Notes under the pieces: model-generated
The model's database searches: none
What the model was told of the DNA's origin: nothing
Seen by the model: the letters and a program-made list of their open reading frames with translations, nothing else
Part shown: piece after piece, positions 7,493-15,010 of the stretch
How the letters are laid out: each line of letters begins with the position of its first letter
Numbering within the stretch: the stretch's first letter is position 1
Source of the DNA: an uncultured Oscillospiraceae bacterium
GTDB lineage: Bacteria; Bacillota; Clostridia; Oscillospirales; Oscillospiraceae
Length of the DNA: 33,398 nt
Reading direction: 5' to 3'
Assembly: GCA_910584045.1 (NCBI GenBank)
Contig: CAJTYO010000027.1
Coordinates: forward strand, 1-33,398
Translations under genes and position numbers: made by a program

Positions 7493-8620
7493 CTACAGCA
7501 TGGGGAACCGTCTTTCACGGTGCTCTGCCAAGGCCTCCGCCAGGGCGTCGATGTCCTCCCGGGTCGTCTCCGGTCCGAAGCTGATCCGCACGGTACCGGC
7601 GGCGGTCCGCTTGTCCAGACCCATGGCAGTCAGCACGTGGCTAGCCTTCCCACGGTGGCAGGCGGAGCCGGCGGAGATATAGATACCCCTCCCGTCCAAC
7701 TCACTGACAATGTTCTGGCTGGGATACCCCGGCAGGGAGACGGACAAAATGTGGGGCGCGTCCCCCGGTCCCACAAAACGCAGGTCCGGGATAGCGGCCA
7801 GACTCTCCCGGGCGCAGTCTCGGCAGGCGGCCATATGGGCGCAGATTTCCTCCTGCCGCGCCATGCGCAGCTCCGCCGCCTTGGCAAAGCCCGCAATCTG
7901 GGCCGTGGCCTCGGTGCCGGGGCGCAGGCCGCTCTCCTGTCCGCCGCCGAAGAGCAGGGGCAGAGCGTTTTTGGCCTGCCCGCCGATGTATAGGGCTCCG
8001 ATCCCCTTGGGCCCGCCTATCTTATGAGCGGAGAGAGTGATGTAATCCGCCTCCAGGCCCCTGGCGGTGCAAGGAACCTTCAGAAATCCCTGGACTGCGT
8101 CGGTGTGGAGCAGAGCGGGCCTGTCCCGAAGCCCGGCGGCGATCTCCGACACCGGGAGTACCGCCCCTGTCTCATTGTTTACCAACATCACGCTGACCAG
8201 AGCCGTGTCCTCCCGGACGGCCGCCAGCACGGACTGGGCGGAGACCCGACCCTCTCCGTCCGGCTTCACATAGGTCGCGGTATAGCCCTCCCGCTCCAGC
8301 TGCTTCACGCACTGGAGCACGGCGCTGTGCTCCACGGCGGTAGTGACAATGTGCTTCCCCGTCCGGCGGTTCTGGTACAGCGCCGCCCGGATGGCCCAGT
8401 TGTCCCCCTCGGTGCCGCAGGAGGTGAAGACCACCTGCTCCGGGCGGCACTCCAGGGCGCGGGCCAGCACGGCGCGGCCTCTCTCTACTATGTCCCGCGC
8501 CTCACGGCCCGGGCCGTACTGGGCGGAGGGGTTGCCGAAGTGTTCCGTTAAAACCGACGCCATTGTCTCCGCGACCTCCCGGGGGACAGGGGTCGTGGCG
8601 GCATGATCCAAATAATGCAT
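7493..8620 (-). CDS. Cysteine desulfurase, NifS/IscS family
   Basis: This PLP enzyme takes sulfur from L-cysteine as an enzyme-bound persulfide for Fe-S clusters or thio-modified tRNA. The 375 residues begin MHYLDHAATTPVP, the family N-terminus. PLP-binding K200 lies in LSAHKIGGPKG, and the persulfide cysteine is C321 in SAGSACHRGKASHVL. ATG at 8620 follows AAGGAG; the frame opens 17 codons earlier but that segment is not conserved in character. No iscU or thiI gene lies beside it in this window, so its sulfur acceptor is not given by context. Confidence 0.95.
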   Translation of the reverse strand: MHYLDHAATTPVPREVAETMASVLTEHFGNPSAQYGPGREARDIVERGRAVLARALECRPEQVVFTSCGTEGDNWAIRAALYQNRRTGKHIVTTAVEHSAVLQCVKQLEREGYTATYVKPDGEGRVSAQSVLAAVREDTALVSVMLVNNETGAVLPVSEIAAGLRDRPALLHTDAVQGFLKVPCTARGLEADYITLSAHKIGGPKGIGALYIGGQAKNALPLLFGGGQESGLRPGTEATAQIAGFAKAAELRMARQEEICAHMAACRDCARESLAAIPDLRFVGPGDAPHILSVSLPGYPSQNIVSELDGRGIYISAGSACHRGKASHVLTAMGLDKRTAAGTVRISFGPETTREDIDALAEALAEHRERRFPML

Positions 8621-8736
8621 ATGGCTTTCTCCTTTTCCCTCTGCCCGCGGAGCGGCCAAAATTGTGTGCATTCGGACAAGGCTGTATGTCTGTGGGCGGC
8701 CTTACCCTGTTTCCGCCCCCGTCCGGAGTGGGCGGT

Positions 8737-9396
8737 TCACCCCCTCGGACAGCGAGGCTTTGTCTGCTGAATGATCCACTGAAACCGCTCCTGACTGGGC
8801 AGTCCGGCGCGCTTCTCCCTGGACGGGAAGCACTTGTCAAAGGCATCTGCCTCCGCTGGGTCCATCTGAAAGCTTTCGCTCTCCGCAAAATACCCCTCGC
8901 AGTCCGCCAGCGCCCCGGTCCGCAGCTCAAGCGCCTGTAAGGAAATAATAAACACGCCCCAGGCCGTCCCGATACCGTACCGCTCCGCTGGAACGAAGCC
9001 GAACCGGCTGTAGTAGTCCGGGTCGCCAAAGATCAGAATGGCGGCGTATCCCAGCTCCCGGGCCAGCTCCTTTGTACGTTCGATCAGCGCGCCGCCTACG
9101 CCCTGCCCCTGGAAGGCCGGGGCTACGGCCAGAGGGCCGAAGCACAGGACCTCCCGCTCTCCGCCCCGGTCCAGGACGATCCTGGCCCTGGTATACATGA
9201 TATTCCCAACAACGATCCCGTCGTGGACAGCCACATAGTCCAGCTCCGGCACAAAATCCTGGGAATCCCGCAGAATATGGGCCAGATAGTGCTCGCCGCA
9301 CCCGGGACCGTGGTGATTCCAGAAGGCGTCTCTGGTCAGCTCCTCCACCGCGCGGAAGTCAGCGGGACCCTCGGGACGAAGTTCAATCGGCAGCAT
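8737..9396 (-). CDS. GNAT-family N-acetyltransferase, YhbS-like
   Basis: This 219-residue protein has the GNAT fold: an N-terminal EGPADFRAVEELTRDAFW helix pair, a central strand LCFGPLAVAPAFQGQGVG and the acetyl-CoA loop QGQGVGGALI near residues 95-105, then AAILIFGDPDYYSRFGFVPA. The last motif is typical of the YhbS group (COG3153). GAGGAG lies 8 bases before the ATG. It is transcribed toward the cysteine desulfurase gene, with a GC-rich hairpin between them (about 8709-8731). The acyl acceptor is unknown. Confidence 0.9.
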   Translation of the reverse strand: MLPIELRPEGPADFRAVEELTRDAFWNHHGPGCGEHYLAHILRDSQDFVPELDYVAVHDGIVVGNIMYTRARIVLDRGGEREVLCFGPLAVAPAFQGQGVGGALIERTKELARELGYAAILIFGDPDYYSRFGFVPAERYGIGTAWGVFIISLQALELRTGALADCEGYFAESESFQMDPAEADAFDKCFPSREKRAGLPSQERFQWIIQQTKPRCPRG

Positions 9397-9427
9397 AGAT
9401 ATATCTCCTCGTATGTTAAACTCCCAC

Positions 9428-9456
9428 TTGTCAGGGGCATAGATGTATATTATAAT
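9428..9456 (+). promoter_or_regulatory. Promoter for the GNAT-GNAT genes
   Basis: TTGTCA at 9428-9433 and a perfect TATAAT at 9451-9456 are 17 bases apart. The predicted start lies about 25 bases before the ATG at 9489. This 92-base gap separates divergent genes, so the region probably drives both directions. Confidence 0.85.
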
Positions 9457-9488
9457 GGTGGAAAACGCAATGAAAGGAAAGGGCTCTT

Positions 9489-9953
9489 ATGCACGCGAGC
9501 GATTTGCGGATCCTTCCCTACACCCAGGATCAGCTTGCGGACGTACTGGACTTTGAGCGCCGCCTCCGGGAGGAGGAAAACTTCTGGGGTTGGGAGATCG
9601 ATGAGGCCTATAACGCCGCCGTGCAGCAGAGCTTTCAAGATCCCCGCTTCGCCAACGCCCTGTCCCTGTTGGCCTATCGGGAGGGACAGGTGGTGGGGCG
9701 GATTGACGCCGTCCTGATCTGCAGCCGTTTTGACGGGTCGGTGAGGGCCTACCTGGACTGGCTCTGCGTGTTGAAGAGCCAGCGGCACAACGGCACGGCC
9801 CAAGCCCTGATGGCGGCGCTGCGCCGCCGTTTGAGAGAGGCCGGGGCAAATATCCTTATCGGCCTTATCGCTGCCAATCCGGAGGCTCAGAGGTTTTACC
9901 GATCCATGGAGGGAGCGAAGATACAAGATGAGGGTATCTGGATCGACCTGTGA
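9489..9953 (+). CDS. GNAT-family N-acetyltransferase
   Basis: This 154-residue protein has GNAT features: LAYREGQVVGRIDAVLI (strands 2-3), YLDWLCVLKSQRHNGTAQALM (strand 4 and a variant acetyl-CoA loop near 95-105), and NPEAQRFYRSMEGAKIQDEG at the C-terminus. The loop has RHNGTA in place of the usual Q/RxxGxG/A, still a fair match. GGAAAGG precedes the start. It is 12 bases upstream of another GNAT gene, so the two form an operon. Substrate unknown. Confidence 0.88.
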   Translation: MHASDLRILPYTQDQLADVLDFERRLREEENFWGWEIDEAYNAAVQQSFQDPRFANALSLLAYREGQVVGRIDAVLICSRFDGSVRAYLDWLCVLKSQRHNGTAQALMAALRRRLREAGANILIGLIAANPEAQRFYRSMEGAKIQDEGIWIDL

Positions 9954-9965
9954 AAGGAGCAGAAC

Positions 9966-10493
9966 ATGAACATTACACTAAAGCCTGCCGATGTCCGAGA
10001 CTTGGACGCCATAGCAGACCTGTACGGCGCGGTGTGCGACGGCCTGGCGGACAAGCCCTGGAATCCCGGTTGGCGGCGGGACGCTTTCCCCACCCGAGAG
10101 GACGCTGCGCGGTATCTATCCGGCGGATGGGGGTACGTGGCTTGGGCAGGCGGCGCGCCGGCGGGCTTCATTGCCGTCACACCCTTTCCCAATGCGGAGG
10201 GGGAGCCCGCCGCCCCGTCCCCTGAAACGAAGGAGGCGCTCTATATCCATGTCCTGGCCGTCCACCCGGGCTATCAGCGGCAGGGCGTGGCTTCCATTCT
10301 GCTGGACCGCGCCGGGGCGCTGGCCGGGCAGGAGGGTGCTAAGGCCCTGCGCCTCTACGTCTGGGAGGGCAATACGCCCGCCATCCGAACCTACGAAAAA
10401 AGCGGATTCCTTCGGCTGGGCCGGGAGGACATCGGATTGGGTGAGTTCGGTCTGGACTGGTTTTATCTGTACGAAAAGCAGCTGAGCCAATAG
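9966..10493 (+). CDS. GNAT-family N-acetyltransferase
   Basis: This 175-residue GNAT protein starts MNITLKPADVRDLDAIADLYG, a standard first strand and helix. The acetyl-CoA loop is HPGYQRQGVASILL near 96-109, followed by LRLYVWEGNTPAIRTYEKSGF, the usual strand 5/helix 4. AAAGGAG lies 7 bases before the ATG and overlaps the end of the preceding GNAT gene. Many such proteins acetylate small amines, but nothing here names the substrate. Confidence 0.92.
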   Translation: MNITLKPADVRDLDAIADLYGAVCDGLADKPWNPGWRRDAFPTREDAARYLSGGWGYVAWAGGAPAGFIAVTPFPNAEGEPAAPSPETKEALYIHVLAVHPGYQRQGVASILLDRAGALAGQEGAKALRLYVWEGNTPAIRTYEKSGFLRLGREDIGLGEFGLDWFYLYEKQLSQ

Positions 10494-10561
10494 TTCAGTC
10501 ACAAAGGCAGGCTAATTTTTAATTATATCATATTTTTCAGAAAAAAACAAGGGGACTGGGC

Positions 10562-11845
10562 ATGAATATAGCCATCTACACCTTAGGCTGCAAGGTGAAC
10601 CAATACGAAACCGCCGCTATGGAGCGGGAATTGATAGCCCGAGACCACAACCTGGTTCCCTTCGAGGGTCCTGCGGACGCCTATATCATCAATACCTGTA
10701 CTGTTACCGCCGTCAGCGACAAGAAGTCCCGTCAGATGATCCGCCGCGCCCGGAAGCAGTCTCCCAGCGCTGTGGTGGCCGTCTGCGGCTGCTATCCTCA
10801 GACCCACCCCCAGGAGGTGCGGGACCTGGACGTGGACCTGATCGCTGGTACGGGGGATCGGATAAAGTTCCTGGACCTGCTGGAGAGCGCCGCACGGGAG
10901 CGGGAGCCGGTGGTGAACCTGGATGAAGCCCATCGCCGCCGGACCTTCGAGGTCCTGCCCGCCGGTGGGCTGACGGCCCGGACCAGGGCTATGCTGAAGG
11001 TGGAGGACGGGTGCGTCAACTTCTGCTCCTACTGCATCATCCCATACGCCCGGGGGCCGGTACGTTCCCTCCCCCTGGAGACGACGGAGGAGGAAGTACG
11101 CCGTCTCCGCGCCGAGGGCTACCGGGAGCTGGTGGTCACGGGTATCGAGATTTCCTCCTGGGGTCGGGATCTGCCGGGACAGCCGCCTCTTATCGAACTT
11201 CTGGAGACCATCTGCCGGGAGTCGGGGAATATGCGCGTCCGACTGGGATCTCTGGAGCCCAGAACCATCACGGAGGCCTTTTGCCGCCGGGCCGCCGCCC
11301 TGCCCAACTTGTGTCCCCATTTTCATTTGTCCCTCCAGTCCGGCTGTGACGCAACGCTGGCACGGATGAACCGGAAATATGACACTGCTCGGTATAAAGA
11401 GAGCGTAGATCTACTAAACAGATATTTCGACCGTCCCGCTGTTACCACCGATCTGATCGTGGGCTTTCCTGGCGAGACGGAGGCAGAATTTGCCGCCACA
11501 CTGGCGTTCATTCGCGCCTGCGGCTTCGCGGAGATGCACATCTTCCCTTACTCCATCCGCCCTGGCACCCCTGCTGCAGCACTGGAGCAGGTCCCCAAGG
11601 CCGTCAAGGAGTCCCGCGCTGCCCGTGCCTCCGTCGTCGCGGAGGAACTCCATAGGGCATATCTGGCGGCGTGCGTGGGCCGAACCTTCGATGTGCTGTA
11701 TGAGCAGCCCATAGACGGCCTGTACCAGGGTCACGCCCCCAACTATATGACGGTGGCAGCAGCAGGGGAGGGACTGCACAACCGGGTTCTGCCCACCAGG
11801 ATTGTGGGGGTGAGGGACGGAGGGATTCTTCTGGGCGAGCTGTAA
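10562..11845 (+). CDS. mtaB: tRNA (N6-threonylcarbamoyl-A37)-C2 methylthiotransferase MtaB
   Basis: This radical-SAM enzyme turns t6A37 of tRNA into ms2t6A. The 427 residues show the methylthiotransferase order. The N-terminal cluster domain has cysteines in YTLGCKVNQYE (C10), NTCTVT (about C46) and VCGCYPQ (about 80). The radical-SAM motif CxxxCxxC is in GCVNFCSYCIIPYARGP near 150-165. The TIM barrel carries LEPR and DLIVGFPGET. A TRAM-like tail follows. The LGCKVNQYE motif separates MtaB from MiaB and RimO. It follows the GNAT pair by 68 bases and ends in a strong terminator. Its substrate is the product of TsaD, encoded about 9 kb away. Confidence 0.95.
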   Translation: MNIAIYTLGCKVNQYETAAMERELIARDHNLVPFEGPADAYIINTCTVTAVSDKKSRQMIRRARKQSPSAVVAVCGCYPQTHPQEVRDLDVDLIAGTGDRIKFLDLLESAAREREPVVNLDEAHRRRTFEVLPAGGLTARTRAMLKVEDGCVNFCSYCIIPYARGPVRSLPLETTEEEVRRLRAEGYRELVVTGIEISSWGRDLPGQPPLIELLETICRESGNMRVRLGSLEPRTITEAFCRRAAALPNLCPHFHLSLQSGCDATLARMNRKYDTARYKESVDLLNRYFDRPAVTTDLIVGFPGETEAEFAATLAFIRACGFAEMHIFPYSIRPGTPAAALEQVPKAVKESRAARASVVAEELHRAYLAACVGRTFDVLYEQPIDGLYQGHAPNYMTVAAAGEGLHNRVLPTRIVGVRDGGILLGEL

Positions 11846-11872
11846 GGGCGGGCCAAATGGCCCGCCCGTTTC
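11846..11872 (+). terminator. Rho-independent terminator of mtaB
   Basis: GGGCGGGCC (11846-11854) and GGCCCGCCC (11859-11867) pair perfectly around AAAT and are followed by GTTTCGTT. The left arm begins right after the stop codon. Confidence 0.9.
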
Positions 11873-11929
11873 GTTGAATTGCTGTTTTCCGGGGTTATCG
11901 CCGTGGTCCACAACACCCAGAACTTCCAT

Positions 11930-12180
11930 TAATATAATCTATAAAGAAAAGCAGGTCAATAAAGAGACAGGCAATGATGCGGAAGGCCGGAAACTGCTTC
12001 TTGACCGTCTCCGTGGCCGCATCATCTACTTTTGCCGGTACCCAACCGTTTTCTCTCTTCCTCTTCACCAGGGAAAACCACCAACCAGATAACCGTCATC
12101 AAAGGCCTCAATGCGGAACAACATCTCCCGGTTAGGATCGGAAATTTTCAAGCTCTCCGCTGGCCGCGGATGCGAATGGT
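11930..12180 (-). pseudogene. Possible decayed coding remnant of unknown family
   Basis: On the minus strand one frame reads YHSHPRPAESLKISDPNR then FRIEAFDDGYLVGGF and stops at 12065. A second frame continues with KRKRENGWVPAKVDDAAT and FRIIACLFIDLLFFIDYING. The two halves look like one protein split by a small indel. No start codon with a ribosome site is found, because the upstream side runs into the transposase remnant. I do not recognise the family, and chance open frame remains possible. Confidence 0.3.
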
Positions 12181-12470
12181 ATGTCAGTCCGAATCCTTGC
12201 CGCAGAAGGTACCAGAGCATATTGTAAAGAAGCTGCCCGCCTGATAGAAGGCATTTCTGCAAAAACTCTGCTGGCGGAACGGGCGTATGACACAAATGAC
12301 ATCCTGTCCTATGCAGTTTCAGCAGGGCTGGAACCTGTAATTCCGCCGAAGAAGAATTGTAAAGAACAATGCGGCTACGCGGCTATGATAATATCTCTAT
12401 AAACTGCGTCACATGGTAGAAAACTGTTTTCTATCCCTAAAATACTGGAGAGGCATTGCCGGAATTAAAC
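12181..12470 (+). pseudogene. IS5-family transposase, C-terminal remnant with frameshift
   Basis: The first part reads VRILAAEGTRAYCKEAARLI, then LLAERAYDTNDILSYAV and EPVIPPKKN, which is the catalytic-core end of IS5-type DDE transposases (the Asp of AERAYDTN corresponds to a D of the triad). The frame then breaks near 12385. In another frame KLRHMVENCFLSLKYWRGIA follows, carrying the family's final Glu region (HxVEN). The N-terminal two-thirds and the end of the protein are missing, and no terminal inverted repeats are visible. This is a dead fragment of an old insertion. Confidence 0.85.
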
Positions 12471-12560
12471 AAAGACCGGATGAAAATATTTATGATGACT
12501 TTTTCTCTCAAATGGAGTACAATACCCGTATGAGATCATACAGAACTGGAGGACAATTCC

Positions 12561-13412
12561 GTGAGAAAGCTCAATGACGCCATCGATCGCTTCTGCGCCC
12601 TGCACCCCCGGCTGGGTATTCCCGGTCTGATGAGGTATATCGTGGCTGCTAACGCCGTTATCTTCGGCGTCAGCATCTTCGACCGGTCCGGGATGCTGCT
12701 GCGCTTTTTGGCGATGGACCCCCAGGCCGTTCTCCGCGGGGAGATCTGGCGGCTGGTGACCTATGTGCTCATCCCCACAGGAGGAGACTTCCTGATTATC
12801 CTGACCTTTATCTTCTATTATTGGCTGGGTGAGAGCATGGAGAGGCTGTGGGGCAGCACAAAATTCACCGTATATTATGTCTCCGGAATGCTGCTGTCGG
12901 CTCTGGCCTCTATTCTGGTCTACCTTATCGACGGCATACCGATGCCTCTGTACGGTGCGATCTATGTCAATACCGCCCTGTTCCTGGCCTATGCCTTCAC
13001 CTATCCGGACACAGTTATCTATGTGTTTTTTGTCATCCCTCTCAAAATGAAATGGATGGCCTATGTCGAATGTGCGCTGTTCGTGATCCAAGTGCTGCGC
13101 TATCTCTCTGCCGGCCTGTGGGGGATGGCGCTGATGCCCGTCATCGCCATGCTGAACCTGTTCGTCTTTTTCTCCCCGAATCTCTATCGGCGGGTAGACA
13201 CGGTCCGCGCCCACAATCGGAAGGAGGCGGTTCAGTTTCGCCGGGCAGTGAGGGAGCAGAAGCAGCGCCGGGGCTATAACCACAAGTGCGAAATCTGCGG
13301 ACGGACGGATATGGATAACCCCGGCTTACAGTTCCGTTACTGCTCCAAGTGCACCGGCTATCACTGCTTTTGCGAGGACCACATCTTCAACCACACCCAC
13401 CACACGGAGTAA
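12561..13412 (+). CDS. Rhomboid-fold membrane protein without catalytic dyad, with C-terminal zinc-binding-like domain
   Basis: The 283 residues start with GTG behind GGAGG. Six or so hydrophobic segments span about 25-215. FRDxxxWR-like text (VLRGEIWRLVTYVLIP) and FYYWLGESMERLWGSTKF match the rhomboid L1 and helix 2 region. The serine motif GxSG is absent; LYGAIYVNTALFLAYAF stands there instead. No histidine is seen in the last segment (LWGMALMPVIAMLNLFVFF). It should therefore be an inactive rhomboid (iRhom/derlin-like in logic). A basic linker leads to a Cys/His tail: CEICG, CSKC, then HCFCEDHIFNHTHH (about 238-281), likely binding zinc in the cytoplasm. Function is unknown. Confidence 0.8.
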   Translation: MRKLNDAIDRFCALHPRLGIPGLMRYIVAANAVIFGVSIFDRSGMLLRFLAMDPQAVLRGEIWRLVTYVLIPTGGDFLIILTFIFYYWLGESMERLWGSTKFTVYYVSGMLLSALASILVYLIDGIPMPLYGAIYVNTALFLAYAFTYPDTVIYVFFVIPLKMKWMAYVECALFVIQVLRYLSAGLWGMALMPVIAMLNLFVFFSPNLYRRVDTVRAHNRKEAVQFRRAVREQKQRRGYNHKCEICGRTDMDNPGLQFRYCSKCTGYHCFCEDHIFNHTHHTE

Positions 13413-13422
13413 AAGCCTCGCT

Positions 13423-13758
13423 CTACTCCCAGCTCTCCCACACCTCCGGACAAAAGCCCACAGTCACCTGCTTCCCGTTCCGGACGATGGGGGTCAGAAA
13501 CAGCTGGGGGTTGCCGTAGAGCTTGTCCTCCGCCGCGTCCGGAGTGATATAGGCCATGTACAGGTCCTGATAGGCTTTGCACTTGGTATTGACCAGCTGC
13601 TGGAAGGTCAGTTTCTGCCGGATGCTGCGGTATTCCCCAAGGGAAAAGCCCTTCTTCGGCAGGTCAATGTATTGGTACTTGATCCGCCTTTCCTTGAACC
13701 ACCGCTCCGCTTTCTTGGTGTCGAAGCACTTGGAGGATCCGAAAATCTGAATATTCAT
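13423..13758 (-). CDS. Spx/ArsC-family thioredoxin-fold protein
   Basis: This 111-residue protein begins MNIQIFGSSKCFDTKKAERW, matching the ArsC/Spx family, with one Cys (C11) where Spx has CxxC. RRIKYQYIDLPKKGFS and the cis-proline TPIVRNGKQVTVGF are the usual thioredoxin-fold landmarks. AAGGAG precedes ATG at 13758. The frame stays open much further upstream but that part is the antisense of the GNAT gene and is rejected. A lone Cys suggests an arsenate-reductase-like or glutaredoxin-like role rather than a redox-switch Spx. It is divergent from the GNAT-sirtuin pair and convergent with the rhomboid-like gene. Confidence 0.88.
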   Translation of the reverse strand: MNIQIFGSSKCFDTKKAERWFKERRIKYQYIDLPKKGFSLGEYRSIRQKLTFQQLVNTKCKAYQDLYMAYITPDAAEDKLYGNPQLFLTPIVRNGKQVTVGFCPEVWESWE

Positions 13759-13800
13759 GCTGAATAAACTCCTTTGTAAGATAAAATGGAGGGAAACGCT

Positions 13801-14271
13801 ATGGAGTACGAAATCATGAACCTCCGGGATCGCCCGGAGCTGAAGGACGGGGCCGCCGCTTGGTTCCACGCCAAGTGGGGCTACCCCTTGGAGGCATACC
13901 GGGAGAGCATGGAGGCGTGCCTCGCGGGACCGTGTCCAGTGCCCCAGTGGTACATGGCCCTGGTGGGAGGGGGGATCATTGGCGGTTTGGGTGTGATTGA
14001 AAACGACTACCATGACCGGAAGGATCTGACCCCCAATGTGTGCGCCGTCTACGTGGAAGAGGGCTTCCGCCGCCAGGGGATCGCGGGCTGTTTGCTGAAC
14101 CGTGTCTGCCGGGACATGGCGGAGCGGGGGATTGACACACTCTATCTTCTGACGGACCACACGGGCTTCTATGAGCGGTACGGCTGGGAATTTTTCTGCG
14201 AGGCCTACGGGGACGGCGAGGCTGAACCCAGCCGGATGTACATACATAAAGCGGGGGAGGAAAGAATATGA
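13801..14271 (+). CDS. GNAT-family N-acetyltransferase
   Basis: The 156 residues start MEYEIMNLRDRPELKDGAA. The acetyl-CoA loop is EEGFRRQGIAGCLLNR near 84-99, and LYLLTDHTGFYERYGWEF is the C-terminal strand-helix pair. I chose ATG at 13801 because GGAGGG lies 7 bases upstream; an ATG 15 bases earlier has no site. The stop overlaps the sirtuin start by 4 bases (ATGA), so the two are translationally coupled. Substrate is not known; a protein-lysine or small-molecule acetyltransferase would fit equally. Confidence 0.9.
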   Translation: MEYEIMNLRDRPELKDGAAAWFHAKWGYPLEAYRESMEACLAGPCPVPQWYMALVGGGIIGGLGVIENDYHDRKDLTPNVCAVYVEEGFRRQGIAGCLLNRVCRDMAERGIDTLYLLTDHTGFYERYGWEFFCEAYGDGEAEPSRMYIHKAGEERI

Positions 14272-14978
14272 CTGAAGCAGTCCGAACATTAAAGGACTGG
14301 GTGGCACAGAGCGGCAACATCGTCTTTTTTGGCGGGGCTGGGGTCAGCACAGAGAGCGGCATCCCCGATTTCCGCAGCACCGACGGCCTCTACAACCAGG
14401 AGTATGACTATCCCCCGGAGACCATCCTGAGCCACAGCTTCTACGAGAGCAGTCCGGAGGAGTTCTTCCGCTTCTACCGCAACAAGATGCTCTATCTGGA
14501 GGCCCAGCCCAACGCCGCACATAAAAAACTGGCGGAGTGGGAAGCCGCCGGAAAGCTGCGGGCGGTCATCACTCAGAACATCGACGGCCTCCACCAGAAG
14601 GCAGGCAGCCAAAATGTCCTGGAACTCCACGGCAGCGTTCTGCGCAACTACTGCGTCAAATGCGGCGCTTTCCACGGCGTGGAGGCGGTCCAGGGCAGCC
14701 ATGGCGTGCCTCGCTGCCGCTGCGGCGGCATCATCAAGCCGGACGTGGTACTCTATGAGGAGGGCCTGAACGAGGATGTGCTGGCAAAGTCCATCTCCGC
14801 CATTCGGAACGCGGATGTGCTCATCATCGGAGGCACCTCCCTGACAGTGTATCCGGCAGCGGGACTGGTGCAGTACTACCGTGGGAACAAGTTGGTGGTT
14901 ATTAACAAAACCGCGCTGGGAACCGGGGCTGATCTGTCCATTACGGAGCCTATCGGTCAGGTCATGGCGCAGATATAA
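14268..14978 (+). CDS. cobB: NAD-dependent protein deacylase, sirtuin (CobB type)
   Basis: This enzyme removes acyl groups from lysines using NAD+. The 236 residues show the NAD loop GAGVSTESGIPDFRS (23-37), TQNIDGLHQKAG (from about 101) and catalytic H121 in ELHGSVLRNYC. The zinc site is CVKC plus CRC. Further marks are KPDVVLYEE and IIGGTSLTVYPAAGL. The small domain is short and length is normal for bacterial class U/III sirtuins. GGGGGAGG precedes the start, which overlaps the acetyltransferase gene by 4 bases. Confidence 0.95.
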   Translation: MTEAVRTLKDWVAQSGNIVFFGGAGVSTESGIPDFRSTDGLYNQEYDYPPETILSHSFYESSPEEFFRFYRNKMLYLEAQPNAAHKKLAEWEAAGKLRAVITQNIDGLHQKAGSQNVLELHGSVLRNYCVKCGAFHGVEAVQGSHGVPRCRCGGIIKPDVVLYEEGLNEDVLAKSISAIRNADVLIIGGTSLTVYPAAGLVQYYRGNKLVVINKTALGTGADLSITEPIGQVMAQI

Positions 14979-15010
14979 TATTATACCATAAAAAAATAGA
15001 AGAGGGAAGT

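Larger units (their letters stand above)
11868..12560. other. Decayed gene-poor stretch between mtaB and the rhomboid-like gene
   Basis: No intact gene is visible in these 690 bases. Base use is more AT-rich than in flanking genes. The stretch holds a minus-strand coding remnant (about 11930-12180) and an IS5-type transposase remnant (about 12181-12470, plus). The upstream region of the rhomboid-like gene, with TACAAT at about 12519, lies at the right end. Confidence 0.75.

Noticed and set aside
13759..14307. N-terminal extension of the Spx/ArsC-like gene to 14307
   Set aside because: The extension is antisense to the GNAT gene; the conserved domain and the ribosome site both place the start at 13758.
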